Below are positions 24,157 through 36,650 of a stretch of DNA of 64,000 nt, one piece after another; position 1 is the stretch's first letter; every line of letters starts with the position of its first letter. The position numbers were made by a program, and so were the translations under genes. The notes below the pieces were generated by a model. That model made no database searches, had not been told where the DNA came from, and saw nothing but the letters and a program-made list of their open reading frames with translations. Origin of the DNA: Allacma fusca (lineage: Eukaryota; Arthropoda; Collembola; Symphypleona; Sminthuridae); NCBI GenBank assembly GCA_947179485.1, contig OX359250.1, forward strand, positions 40,308,600 to 40,372,599, written 5' to 3'.

Positions 24157-26643
24157 TTTCCCCCCTGGATAAAATATCACTGAGTGAGAGCAATACAAAT
24201 ACAGAGCTGCAGTAAAGTAAATAAATACTGGGACCGTCCTAATACTTTTCCCCAAGCCCTGAAAGAATGGAATCTCCACTGCACCGTGTTTTATAGACAA
24301 TTGATGAGAAAAGTGAGAACTGAGATGTGAAACTAACAGTTTAAATGACTAGGTCTCAGGAAGGTTTTGTGAAATAAGCAATAAACTGTCGAGGAAAAAA
24401 TTTCAGCATTGAAATATTTCTAGTTTTTTTTTATACTGTTGGCCTACGTAACGTGTCATTCGTAAGCCGGTTTTTCTACATCTGCTCCTACTCAAACTCA
24501 TATGAAACTCATAGAATGATCAGCGATGAATTTGGTCTACCTTCTTATAAACTCATTTGATCATTTAGGGTGAATATTGAGATCAAAAAAATAAACTGTC
24601 ATCATTTTTTATCGAGTAACTAGGCTAAACAACTGTCTTGATTGTATGCACTTCACATATGTAAGCAGCTATAAAAGAACTCACAACGGAATGAACAATA
24701 ACATGAGCAACCACTTGTGAATAATAAGTATAACAATACTTGGTGGTGCTTGGTGCTAGTTCATTTTCCCTAACACTTCTTTTCATTCCACATACATCTG
24801 TGATTTAAATGCTCCTCTTTCATACCTGTTTAGCATTTAGTAATTTCGATTTAGAAAATGTCCCAAGCTTGAAAATATTTACGGAAAGAAAATAGAGACC
24901 TAGTCCCTCAAGGATGTTGTAGGGTTGCCAGATGAAGTGTTCCAATCAATAATACTGCATGCTGTATGCCCCAACTAAGACGTCATTCTGATCTTCAGCT
25001 TTGGAATGTGCAGTAGGAGATTGTACTTCACATTGCACTATAAATATATACGTACATAATATGCATCTCTATTACAGAGCCCTATTCTCAAATCACATGA
25101 CGAATGCATTCATTTTGTTCGAGATTGCTGTAGTTCATCCTGGTTATTCCCTGGTTGGAAAATTTATTACACTAAAACTCTAAAAATGACATTAATGAGG
25201 GAGAAGTTACACCTTGAGCAATATAGGAAGAATGGTGCAGTAAGGTACGCCATGATGAACGGGAATGCTCAAGCAAGTACCTAAGGAGATAATGGCTTCC
25301 TAAATAAAAAATGGCTTGTCAGGCTTCTTGCCACAGTGGATGTACTTATGCTTAAGAAAGGGCTTGCGAATTTATTGCTTGTATGTACACTACACTGGAA
25401 CAGTATCCCCTAATCACATATGTATATAAAATATTTTCAGAGAAACCCTAACTCATGTCTTCGGCAGCTGTGAAAAGGGAGATTTACTGCGAAATAATAG
25501 ACATTAGGATGTTCGTACCATAATTCCCAGTCCCTAACCGTGGTTCACACTTCACGCAGGAGATCATCCATCACCACGCATTCAAATGGGGCGTACGCAT
25601 AGCAAAATAGATGAGCCAATAAATAGATCACCAAAAAAGCTTACAATACGATCTTGCATGCAGTTATATTCCAGAACGAGTATTAGGCCATAGATCTTGT
25701 ACTCAATTTGGGTTTTCAGTTGCAGGACGAAACCTAATATTCTTGGAATTAGATTAAAGCTCTAAGATAGTTGGAGGTGGGAGAAATCCTGCAAGGCTGC
25801 CGTATTGTTCGACGGGGCTGGAAAATAGCTCACCGTGGGGGGCACTTTGATACGGGTCATCTTTCTGTACTGTTAATTGTGAGTTTGAGAGGAATTTGTT
25901 GTTACCAGAGAAATTGAGTAAATACCCTTGCTATTACTGCGCGGTTGTGGTGTTATGAGTTATGAATGCGAAAAACAGTTCAAAATATCCAGTTTCTAGG
26001 ATGCAAAAAATAATTTTAATGTTAATCATAATTTATTTCAGCAGTAGTAGTGTAAATTGGATTGCAAATATTACATTACAATTTGCAAACCAAGTATTCT
26101 GCTCCTCGGAATGCTTCGAAAAATTTGATCGTTACGTTTCGTTGTTGCTAAGTTATTGTTAGGATTTTTGGAACCCTTTTTTAACTGGTGAAAAATAATT
26201 TTGTCTCCAACAAAATAACGTCAAAACGCGACCTGGTATGAAATTTACTTTCCTACAACGTGTAGGAGTGTTGTGGATTGTATTGTAAATGTTATTAATT
26301 TCCATTTAAAAGCTTTCTGTACAAAGGACAGTTCAACCCGATTCTACCCGACCAATAATATTATTGTAATATTGCTTCACAGGTTTGAGGCTTGATTCTC
26401 ACTGCAATACACAGGTTTGACATTGCCGATATATGTAGATTGATTGTGTTAAGATTTAAGATATGGAATATTATTTATATCGCATTTCACAATGCACATT
26501 GCTTCCTTGGTCTGGAAGTCCATTAATTACCTGACCCTGTCCCTTCCCCTATTATGGTGAACATGAACGGTTGTACCTGCGTTATATCTGTACTGAATAA
26601 TGACAGAGTGCTACTTGCCTTGTTGTTGAAGGCGACATAAAAT
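24157..26643. other. Intergenic, no gene seen
   Basis: About 2.5 kb between a minus-strand and a plus-strand gene whose 5' ends face each other. Contains no supported exon. Both promoters must lie here. Confidence 0.55.
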
Positions 26644-28404
26644 ATGGCACGACGTAATTCCAGCTACGAAAGACAACGAAATTTCCGAAGGACCACTCAC
26701 GGAGGAGACACCGTATTTCGGCATTTTGAAAGCTTACCCCGACCCACTCAAGATTATTCAAATAACCGTCACAATCAAGTCACGTCCAAAGCCACGGAGC
26801 GGAAAGGTTAGGAAATGTGTCAAAAAGCTGTAATCACTAAAATATGACAGGTGTGATTGTGAAAATCTGGAAAAATTAAAATTACCAGACGCGCTCACAC
26901 TTTGGAAAGTTGAGGGACAAGCCGTTGCAGCAGGCTTAGGATCCCCCGCTGCCTTTAATTTCGATAGACATTCAATAGTTGAACACTTGGAGGACGAAGA
27001 AGAATTGCATGAAGTTTCAGAAAAGCGACGAAAAGGCAGGGAAACATCTTGGCGTCAAAAAGCTCACGAGGAACTCTACATTGATTTGACATTCATTGGG
27101 TCGGTCAAAACAGGGATGGAACTTCTGGACGACTGTGGAGTGATTTATTTGAGAGCGGTGGATCCAACTGACCCGGCAGTTGCAGGTGTAATTTAATGAA
27201 ATAATATTTAATGAAAAAATTGGAGATATGTCCTTAGTTTTAATGGTGCTTAATTATTTGCTGGGATTTATTCCTTAGGGAAGCCTGGTAAAAAAGTATT
27301 CGAGATCCTTGACCATAACGGCTACCGACTGTACCTTATGGCTGGAAAAAAGTTAAAGCAGAATGCAATGCTAGAATTCACGTGGTATGACTATCGTGGA
27401 CATGAGATTTTAAAAACTACGGGAAAATTCGGAGGTTTTTGGGGTGGGGTAATAATATTTGCTTTCAGGGCCATTCTCTCCTATAAAATATTTATTGTCA
27501 TGATTCTGACCTTAGACAATTTGAGTAACAGAAAATGGAAATATGGTTGCCCTCCGAGGATTTAAGAAAGGATTCCCCCATTGGAATAATAGTACAGAAA
27601 TGCAGCTGCCAGCCTAAGTACAGATTCGAAACGGAGGACAATGACACGTACACATTTGAGGCATTGAAAGGTCAACAGGTTTGCTGTTCCTCTGGAAAGC
27701 ATGCACCTCATGAGTTTGATATTCTGGACACGGAGTTTGAAGATTTAGTTGGGTCAATTTACAAACTAAAAGGCTACGTTAATTTTGGAAATCGGGAACT
27801 GGAATATGGGGATCCAATTCCAAATTTTGATGGCTGCGGAATTCAGTTTTCAACTTCAGAGTTAGGCTCTCAAACTAAAGCCATGATGATTTGCGGAGCC
27901 TTTCTTCTGGTAATGTTTTCAATAACGCTGAATACATTTACAAAAATTACAATGTAAAATATAGAGGTGAAATAATATTTTGTCCATGGAATCTCCAGTC
28001 CGTCCAGCATTTTGAAAAGAGGCGTTATTTGAGCTGGAGTTGCTGCTCAATATGTTGGATGATTATTTTTAGCATTATACTTATAACCTTATGTTCCGTC
28101 GGCCTGATTAGTTTCTTTCTTAAGGACAAAACTGAAGATAAGAATCTTTCAAATGTCAGAGTGATAGTAAGTGTTTTTCATGTTTTGTGAATACTTTATT
28201 ATAAAATTATTATATTTATTCCCTATATTTGTATGCCGACGTTGAAGAGGCAAAATGATCTACGTACTAGGTTTTTGTACAGCATGTAGATCATTTTGCC
28301 TGGTCAGTGACGATAAGTACATACTTGAATATTCAATCGACCTACTTATATTACAGGAAAGGGAAGACAAGAAAGGAACACTCATTTTTCAAGATGTGGG
28401 CTGA
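26644..28404 (+). CDS. Divergent phospholipid scramblase (PLSCR family), 6 exons
   Basis: Exons 26644-26806, 26889-27185, 27279-27448, 27532-27909, 27999-28166 and 28357-28404 join in frame to 407 residues. The scramblase fold is recognisable by KVFEILDHNGYRLYLM, SPIGIIVQKCSCQPKYRF and the family's last core motif, here CGIQFSTSELGSQTKAMMICGAFLL. Scramblases move phospholipids between membrane leaflets or act as transcription-linked, palmitoylated membrane proteins. Two features are odd. The calcium-binding segment just before GIQF has lost the acidic residues at its first and last positions. Exon 5 adds a second strong hydrophobic helix (CWMIIFSIILITLCSVG) after the usual tail helix. The N-terminal 150 residues are charged (EDEEELHEVSEKRRKG) and not proline-rich as in mammalian PLSCR1. 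Family call is good. Calcium-dependent activity is doubtful. Confidence 0.75.
28248..28301. repeat. Small hairpin repeat in scramblase intron 5
   Basis: AGGCAAAATGATCTAC at 28248-28263 is exactly complementary to GTAGATCATTTTGCCT at 28286-28301. A diverged copy with the same layout lies at about 47676-47740, so this is a dispersed miniature element. Confidence 0.7.
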
Positions 28405-30186
28405 AATTGTTCAGATGTAATATTTTTCTCTACCAGAGCTTTTTGTTTTCTTCGAGAGATTCCCTCGTTTAGTGTGTTCACTGCAATACTTAATGTCTGC
28501 ATGTATATATTTATCTGAAAGGCCTTGTGCTTCAATTTTACAAGTTTATTTTTACTACATATAATGTAATTATTACATACACATCTGTTTTTCCATCCAC
28601 TGCTGTTGTCGTTCGTTCAATTATTATTTCATTTCGGAGTGTGAAATTGTCGGTATTTCAATGGTCTACTGCACTCTTAATCGCTCATATAATCTAATAA
28701 ACATGATTAATTAATTTACTATTCAAGAAACTATTTTTTGTAGGTTTTGCTGTACTAGATTTTTTGAGGATATTAGTATGAAGTTATTACCTGTCTTCTT
28801 GAATTTTTACCGTTTAATTTTTACTCCATTGGATACCTGCAGGTTCCAGAAATACTTTCAATTATAAAAAGCGTTTTGAGGTTGATGTTGGGGAAGAGGT
28901 TAGCTTACTACCCTTTATACAGCATTGAATTTTTTTTTCCTGGATGATCATGAGTGTCCAATAACACGAAATAATAATACGAGATACACATAGTCAACTT
29001 ACAAAATTAACACCAATAATAGGAACAGCAAAAGCTTTCCTCAAATCATAGGTTTCCTTATCTAAAAAATGCTTTTGTTGTTCAATGAGTATGACCAGAA
29101 CTACATTATTGACTGCAATACATCGATAGAAACACCATCCATGTGCAATGTGCACCTTTCAAACAAACTCAACGTTACTGCTCCTCATAGTTACAAAAAT
29201 GAACAGGTATCCAAATTATGGGTTACGGCGATTTTGGCATTTACCTTTAGATTACAGGCAGGTGAAATGAAATAGAGAAATGCCCAGATCCAGAAAGACC
29301 ATACAGGGTACTGCCGCATGGTAACCCTGGTACTCTCTCAGCTAATATTTTGAATTGCTAATTTAATTCAATAAATAATTTAAAAAAAAATACTTTTCAT
29401 ATTTTATAATTTTTAATAGCTTACAGCAAAATCAACAGCAAAAGTTGTTCAACTCTACGAGCTATTCACTGATCATTATGTACGTTCTATGAACCTGAGG
29501 GCCAGGACGCTCAAGGCTTTTGAAACGTTACTGAAAATTAAACATGCCGAATTGCGAATGGAAGACATTTTTACATACTTGTAAAAAAAATTCACATTAT
29601 GTGCCTCTACCTTTCATATTTAAAAACAAACACAATAAGTAAGTAAGTACTCGTCAATAGTAGAAAACAAAACTATACAGTTTTAGTACAGAACAAGTTA
29701 CTACAATATCCTCCACAGATTCCGTAATAAAACTTCCCACAACCCCCTTACTAATAATTTCGTTACAGGGTGTAAGAGCCCAAACTAATTATTATTGTAC
29801 AGTGAACCTTCATTATTTCTTGCTCTACTCTACCTCTCCAAAAAAAATTTGGATTCTCCCCCATCCAGCTTCGCTCCTGTTAAAGGAGCAGAGTAGCCAG
29901 AGTAAGATTACAACAATTTAATTTCTCGTCTTAAAAATTGGTAAGTACTTCCTATACATTGCTATTTCAAATCTAATTCCACGATTCGCCTAAATGACGA
30001 ATGATTTCACCTGACATTTCTCCATTTGTGACAGTGACACTGCCACGTCATAATAAATATATGATTGCTAAATGCTTCAAAAGCTAGATCCATCTAACAA
30101 TGTGACAATTCCTGAGACTTGTTCCTATAAATGCACTGACTAATTTTAGACATATATTTAAATAATATTGTCATTCCCACAGGAAA
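28405..30186. other. Mostly non-coding interval
   Basis: No complete gene. One possible terminal exon (29423-29584) is listed separately. Otherwise AT-rich sequence with polyadenylation-like words. Confidence 0.5.
29423..29584 (+). CDS. Possible orphan terminal exon (54 codons)
   Basis: An open frame preceded by acceptor-like TTACAG and ATCAACAG and ended by TAA. It reads as a normal amphipathic helical protein (VVQLYELFTDHYVRSM, TLKAFETLLKIKHAEL) with balanced codon use. No ATG at its start and no convincing upstream exon, so it may be a decayed gene piece or the 3' end of a gene I could not assemble. Confidence 0.25.
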   Translation, partial: TAKSTAKVVQLYELFTDHYVRSMNLRARTLKAFETLLKIKHAELRMEDIFTYL

Positions 30187-30658
30187 ATGAGCACGGAAAA
30201 GCAGCCAAAGATGTCCAACGAACAAGAGTCGCCGGAAAATCAGGAACAGAGAGTGTCCACGGAAAAACAGGATCAAAAAAAGTTGTCGGACAAACCCGGA
30301 GCATCAGCCCCCAAAAGTGGTAATGGCGCTTACACCATAACAGTTCCAGTGAGGGATCTGCCGGACAAAGAGAGAAAAATGTCAGTGAAGTCGGCTGGTA
30401 AGAAATCCTATTCTAATTTATTTATCATATTTATTTTATTTTACCACCTTCTATTTATTTACCTATTCATTGCTATCACATCCAGACGAGCACGAGAGAG
30501 AAGCCCTTCCTGACAAAGGAGTTCCGTCAGATTTCATTTGGTGCATCGGGATCCTCGCCATTCTGGCCATTATCTTCATAGCTGTGGCCGCTGTCATGTT
30601 CAACGTGGCAAAAACCAATGGAATCCTAGATTTAACCCGAGAGACTTACGAACTGTAA
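30187..30658 (+). CDS. Small single-pass membrane protein (2 exons), unidentified
   Basis: Exon 1 (30187-30397) and exon 2 (30486-30658) join at a phase-1 GT-AG intron and give 127 residues. The first 80 residues are hydrophilic, rich in Glu, Gln, Lys and Ser (MSTEKQPKMSNEQESPENQ). They are followed by PSDFIWCIGILAILAIIFIA, one long membrane helix at about 85-110, and a short tail ending in YEL. No signal peptide is seen. Orientation is probably N-terminus in the cytosol. AATAAA occurs at about 30734. The family is not recognised. Small proteins with this shape regulate ion pumps or sit in organelle membranes, but nothing here shows a partner. Confidence 0.6.
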
Positions 30659-31051
30659 ACATACCTGTGTACAAATCAAGTTTCAGTCATTATAAATTCT
30701 AAATTATTGTATAGTAGGCCATTGGAATCAGAAAATAAAGAAAGTCTGAAAAAATTGAATAACCAAAAACAAACCTGTACAGTGATACCTTTACTATTTG
30801 AAAATAGCGGGAGATTTAAATTTTAAACTTTTGCAATATATTTGTTCTTTTTATTGCATGTGGATTCTCGTTTACACAACACACATACATACATATGTAA
30901 GTACTTACAGGATTCTAGTGTATGTGAAGTTCACGTTAGCAGCAGTTAGAATTCTTAAAGAAATGTCCTAGTTTTATTCCGTGCATTTTTTTTGTAAAGG
31001 ATCTTGTTTTTACTTTAGTGCTTGATTGACAGGGAAATAAAATTTAGCATA

Positions 31052-33187
31052 ATGCAAGATCCGATTTTAGAAGCACTGACCTTTTCCTTAGAGAGCGAAT
31101 TACATGTGGAGACAGAGGGTCAAGGGAGAAGTAATGTGGGTCAGAAATTAGGGGAAAGCTCCAGTGTTGTCACTTCCCTTACAACTTCAGAAAGTCTGTT
31201 AAATTTAAATTGTCGCATTCCATGTATAATTCCGGGATGTGAATTTGTAAGTGATCAAGTGAAAGATGCGATGAAGCTGAAAGAATCGAATTTATTGGAA
31301 CATTTATTACGAATACATCACTTTGTGATTGATGGACCGGACCAGATTGCTAACTTGCCAAAGTAATAATTATGATGAATAGGAGTCAGTTCCAGGAAAT
31401 TAGTAGTAATGTATTGATTCATATTTTTAAATACTAGATGAAATTTGGAATTAACAGCCCATTTCTTCTTCCAGGTACTTCTGTCACTGGCGAGGAAGGC
31501 TTCAAAATGCAAAAATGGAAGACTACTGCTTCGTCATGAAGATGGACAGTCCCATTATTTATGAAAACGTGAAATATAATTTTGAGAATTTCAGAGCGGA
31601 CCAGTCGCCGGTGGACAGATCCTCAACACAAGGAAGTAGTAGTAGTACTTTAGATGACAACAAATTTTACATGCTCACTCCCATCCTTCCTGAGGATAAG
31701 GCGCTGAGACAGAAGCTGTGGAATGAACGATTAGTAGGAGTTTTTGAGATTTATTGAGTAGTTACTTAAATATTTCAGGGAAACATAAATAAATGAATGC
31801 TTTGGCTCTAGTGCTCATTTTTGTTTGTTTGTAGGAATTGGTCTTGGAAATGAGTCGGCTTGAACGGGAACAGGTAGATTTTAATCGCCAGTGCCTATTT
31901 TGTAAAGAAGTTTTTACGGGCAATCGGATGAGCTTGTTTTATCATATGGCCGAAAGTCACAATTTTCATTTTGGTCAACCTGATAATGTCGTCTTTGTGA
32001 ACGAATTGCTGGATTACATAAACGAAAAATTAAATAGGTGAATTATAAGTTAGTAGCTGTGTAACTATAGTATACGTAATGTATTAAGTGTAAGTTCAAT
32101 ATTGTGTTTTTGCTTTTAGTAAGGAATGTATCTATTGCGGGAAGATTTTCAAGGACAAGGCCGTCCTTCGAGAACATATGAGGAAAAAACAACATAAGAG
32201 GATTAATCCTTCCAATGGAAATTATGACAAATTTTATATTATTAACTACCTCGAGCCTGGTAAATCTTGGAAGATTCTGGAAGTACGAGCATCGTCTATT
32301 TTATGAAAAAATATTTTTTATTTTAGGGTGATTTATCAAATCAGTAATTATATAGTAATTACTACTGTTTAATTACATTGTGTTGATCAAATAGGAAGAG
32401 GACCCCGAAGATGATCGCAGAGAAGAAGAGTGGATGGAGACAAGCAATGAGGAAACAAGCATTGTGTGCCTGTTCTGTTCATTTCAGAATGTAAATTTTG
32501 ATACAATCACCTCACATATGGTATCCGACCATCATTTTGACTTCAACAGCTTGACATCCAAAATGAGTTTCTACGAGAAGGTATCACTATTATTATAATA
32601 TAATTTGTATAGAGATAGAGATGCATTTAATGCCTTAGCCAGTGTTTAATAGAATCTTTGGTGTAGGTTAAAGTTGTGAATTTTATTCGGCGGAATATTC
32701 ATCAGAACGTTTGCCTGTATTGCGAGAAAAAATTTCTTGAACGGACAGTTTTACTGCATCATTTTAATACACACGGTGAAAGCGAAAGTGGTGAAGTTCC
32801 TCTATTCCCTGATTCTAAAATTTGGGATCGCGCAGAGTAAGTGTAGCCTCACCAAAAGCTTTTATTGTTTGAACTTCTTATTCTAATTTCAAATTCTATG
32901 CATGCCTTATTTGATGCAGATACTTCTTTCCCACATATGAAAATGATCAATTTCTTATCCTACTGGACCGAGTTAATGAAGAAACTGCGCCTCATACTCC
33001 AGAAAAGGAGAGCATGGTAAAGTTATCATTTTTATACAAAATACCTATTAACAGTTTCAGTGCAGAGAAAATATAAACTATTTTCTCTTTTACACTTTAG
33101 GACTGTAATACGGTTGTTGTCATCCCTGAAGATTTGCCTCTAATTTGTGAAAACAAATTTTTGAAGGACGAGTTTTCTTTCATTTAA
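31052..33187 (+). CDS. ZNF277: Zinc finger protein 277 homologue, 8 exons
   Basis: Exons 31052-31362, 31475-31733, 31835-32037, 32120-32282, 32395-32580, 32667-32836, 32920-33016 and 33101-33187 give 491 residues, with all junctions GT-AG and in frame. The ATG at 31052 is the first in the open exon. Five C2H2-type units are visible: CIIPGCEF...HLLRIHH, CLFCKEVF...HMAESH, CIYCGKIF...HMRKKQH, CLFCSFQN...HMVSDHH and CLYCEKKF...HFNTH. The spacing and the segments YFCHWRGRLQ and KFYIINYLEPGKSW match ZNF277, a conserved single-copy protein reported to bind the ribosomal protein uS5/RPS2 and a Polycomb factor. The length is slightly above the human protein. An acidic stretch (EEDPEDDRREEEWMET) lies between fingers 3 and 4. 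Confidence 0.92.
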
Positions 33188-34046
33188 TCGCTACGAGCTA
33201 ACGGTCGCCCAGTAAAATTCAGCGCTGCAGCGTATCTATATATATTTATATGCAGACTTTCTTGCAAAACAGTTGTAATTAATACAATAATCGTCTTGTC
33301 TTTACAAATAATCATTTTAAGCTTTTCACTGGGTGTAGTATCCATGTTTCATGGTTCCCTAAATGCAAATATACAAATATTCATACGGTAATGCTGCATT
33401 CGGACAAACACATTTTGGGAATAATTGTGAATTACTTCTTATAATAAAATCCAAATCAATAGAAAGAATGCATTTCGGTGTATTGTGCATGTCTACGCAC
33501 ATGTCATTCTTATTTACAGGTTGTTAAATCGATATCACATTGAAACCCATTCGTAGAATTAGATACAAATCTCAACTTAGGTTGCTATGTGTCTCGAATT
33601 AGCAGTTATTTGAAGGCCCGAAGTATTTAGAATTTGAAACTATTTGAGATCACATTTTAATTTATTACTTCTAACTAACTAAGATTTTGTGAATCAAAAC
33701 TTTTAACTCGTATAATACCATTATTCATCCCCGGGAATTATTATTTCAGTAACTTGTTCTTAAGTAGTTCTTGTGAAACATCCGTTTCATTATACTTTTT
33801 AATTTACATGTATTTCCTTTTTTTACTATGAAGTATCCATGATAGACATTAGCAGTTCCAGCATAATGTAATTTTGACTTTTCCTCTTTTCTGATATCCA
33901 TTCGGACTTCCGACCTGACTACTCTTTTATTCTTTCCAAACAAAAATCCATTAGAAATTAAAATTAGAAGCCCAGTGCCCAGTAATATTCGAATTCATTA
34001 GGAACATCATTGTGACCAATTCCAGCTAACAATAAGAACTTGGACG
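33188..34046. other. Intergenic spacer
   Basis: Between ZNF277 and DNAL4, both on the + strand. A polyadenylation-like AATAAA occurs near 33443. A minus-strand open frame at 33746-33943 lacks ATG and splice support and is not accepted as a gene. Confidence 0.5.
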
Positions 34047-34568
34047 ATGGAACATGAAGACGACAAAAATAAGGATCACGGTGGGGAGGACAAGAAAACT
34101 GCGGCCACTTATCCATTAGTTCGGGTAAGGTTTATTGAGCACGTATAAAATTATATACAAGAAAAGATTATCAGGGTCTTTTTCCATGACCTGATCAAAT
34201 TCCAGTGCAATTAACATTTCTGAATTTTTGTAGTTCGCAGAAGTTCCGGAAGACACCAAACCAGAAATAATAGACTTAATTACAGGAGCAATAGAAAAAT
34301 ATCTCACTGATATTGAGGTACGAAGTTTGCCTACATATAGCATATAGCTAATGCAGTTAATTTTTCGAAAGAAAGTTTTTGAAAGCCTAATTTTTAATTA
34401 TAGGCCGCCTGTAAAGCAATCAAAGAAGAAATGGACAAAGTATATGGACCTTACTGGCACGTAGTAGTCGGCGAATCCTTCGGTTTCGAAGTAACGTACC
34501 AAAAAGAACATTTTATTTACATGTTTTTCGGGGGTAATTTAGGAATTTGCCTATGGAAATGTTGCTAA
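34047..34568 (+). CDS. DNAL4: Dynein axonemal light chain 4, 3 exons
   Basis: Exons 34047-34124, 34234-34317 and 34404-34568 give 108 residues, close to the usual 105. After a charged N-terminal tail comes the LC8-type fold: TYPLVRFAEVPEDTKPEI, IKEEMDKVYGPYWHVVVGES, then FGFEVTYQ and YMFFGGNLGICLWKC, ending like the human protein. DNAL4 belongs to the DYNLL/LC8 superfamily but is a distinct light chain associated with outer-arm axonemal dynein. Its presence with Kintoun in this window fits an animal with motile cilia or flagellated sperm. Confidence 0.92.
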
Positions 34569-35883
34569 AGGTTCTGTTAATTTCATGGTACTTATTTATT
34601 GCTCCGCACTTCCAAGTCCTTTTTGTTATTTTGTATTGAAGACCCTTTTTACTGCTTGATTACAAGTTTACAAATGGCATTTACTGGGCTTACAGTAATA
34701 TACTCAGCTATGTATTAAAAGAACGCAAAATTTATGTCAGTGATAATAAAAATTAGACGATTCCAGTTCCCCATTAGAGTTGATATTGTTGGAAAATAAG
34801 AATAATTTATCCTTTATTTAAGTGCTTATCTGCTAACTTACAAACAATAAATACATACATACACCAATTTATCTAACTGTCACTCGAAATACAACTAATT
34901 TGATACTGCTCATTAGCATAACTCAAATACTCGCTGTTATTTTCCCATCAGATTGAAAAATGTTTGTTGAAAAAAATTTATTTTATTTTCGTTGCATTAC
35001 CGAGTAACACAAAAAGTATTGCAAATCCAAGCCTAAACTTTGATCTACTTTTTTGGTTTGACACGCACCTGCACTGCGAACTGCTATAGCTTTGTGTTTC
35101 ATAGCAATATCCTAGGATAATAATTATGTACTAATAAATATTCATCAACTATTAGCGTACCTTCATAATAAGAGGCTACCACTTAATCGTTAAACATTCT
35201 GAAAACAACAATTACCACAAAAAAATGTTATACAACACGGCATTTCAGATTGAAATAGGAAATAGCATATAAAATCAGTTATAATGTTACTGTATCTGCT
35301 AAGAAAAGTAACTTCAATTACCTCTATTTTATTATATCAAATATAAATGCGCTTATATCTGCCTAACCAATCTTGAATAGTTTTCTGTTGTCACCGGAGC
35401 CTTAATAACTTTGAAAAATTAGATACCAAATTTTTAAATGAGTGCAGTAATAAATCTAGACCAGTTTCTACTTAGGTGCTTATTATGGAGTTGCGGTTCA
35501 TAAATAGAGCAAATTAAAAATTAACTATAGATAATCTAGATCACGCGGATCAATACAATATGATTGCGTTCCTTATCTGTCAAATGAATCAGTAATTTTT
35601 TTTATCAGTCTTTGAAATACGAATAACAGGTTGAGAGGCAGAACAGTTGAAGAGAAAATGGAACTTAATTTAATAGAAACCGTTCGTACATTATCATGCA
35701 TTTCGTTACAAACAGACCACAAAAATGTATAGGTGCCAAAAACTAGAATTTAAATTAATGGAAAGGCCTAACCTGCTTGAAATGTGAAATAAAAGCTTGA
35801 AAAAATGCATCGTTCATTGGCGAATTTGCGTAACTATCGCGTATCTATATACAATTAGACCGAATCATCCCCGAAATATCTTT
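34569..35883. other. Intergenic, no gene seen
   Basis: Converging 3' ends of DNAL4 (+) and the cold-shock gene (-). AT-rich. No exon or clear repeat found. Confidence 0.6.
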
Positions 35884-36650
35884 TCAATTTTCAAAAGTTG
35901 GCGAACAATCCGACTTTTCATCCTCATACAATGGAGAATCCCATTTGACGTGGACATCCGGAGTGAAATTGATGATGCGAACATGAGTGGCTTGGTACTT
36001 TTCTTCTTTCGGTGGAATTGGACACAAGCGAAAACTGACCTCATCACCTACTCTCGGAACATACTCTCCTTCAATGCTGACAAAATAAAATGTATTGAGC
36101 CATTACTAGGAGCAACTTCGAATTCCAATCCAGATAATCGATGTATCATCACTATTTTACAATGAATTCAATTCAATTGGTAGGTAAGTCTACTCACTCT
36201 GAAATATGGAGGAAGATATCTTCGCCTCCATCTTCATCTGCAATAAATCCATGACCTTTGGTTCTGCTGAAGTAGGTAATTTTACCCTGCACAACCGGAT
36301 TGCGCATAGCCCTCTCATTTCTAAATAACAAAACTAAATATTACTGTTTAATCCATAAGCAATACTGATTAACTTTACCCTTATTAACAAAATAATTTTT
36401 ACGTTGAATGTGTTCGAGTTCTCTTTGTTATAATAGTCTTAGGGATGGGTAATCCAAAGCTTTTTGACTGAGGACTTTCAAGAACAGGAGAACAAGGGGT
36501 TGTCCTTTTTGTAACCGGCGGGTTCAAATTAATTTCTTTTTTCTCGCCCAACTTTAACTCTGCAAGTAAATTTTCTTTCGATAAAAGTTTTGGCTGGTCT
36601 TCACTTATTTCCTTGATATCAAGAGTCTTTCGATTTAATTCCGTATCCAT
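35884..36650 (-). CDS. Cold-shock-domain RNA-binding protein, CARHSP1/CSDC2 type (3 exons)
   Basis: Minus-strand exons 36650-36403, 36320-36198 and 36076-35884 join with phase-2 GT-AG introns to give 187 residues. A disordered N-terminal part contains TKRTRTHST, a basic motif with a phosphorylation-like end, as in CARHSP1 (RRTRTFS). The cold-shock domain covers about residues 86-160 with the RNA-binding motifs GHGFI and DIFLHIS, then EGEYVPRVGDEVSFRLCPIPPK, the diagnostic CARHSP1/CSDC2 segment. These proteins bind 3' untranslated regions and alter mRNA stability. The C-terminal tail ends SPTFEN. It is longer than vertebrate CARHSP1 (147) because of the N-terminal extension. Confidence 0.9.

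Noticed and set aside
33746..33943. 65-codon minus-strand frame with fairly normal composition
   Set aside because: No ATG at its limit, a stop just upstream and no acceptor. Not enough to call a gene.
35797..36165. 122-codon plus-strand frame
   Set aside because: Antisense to the last cold-shock-domain exon, which has clear homology.
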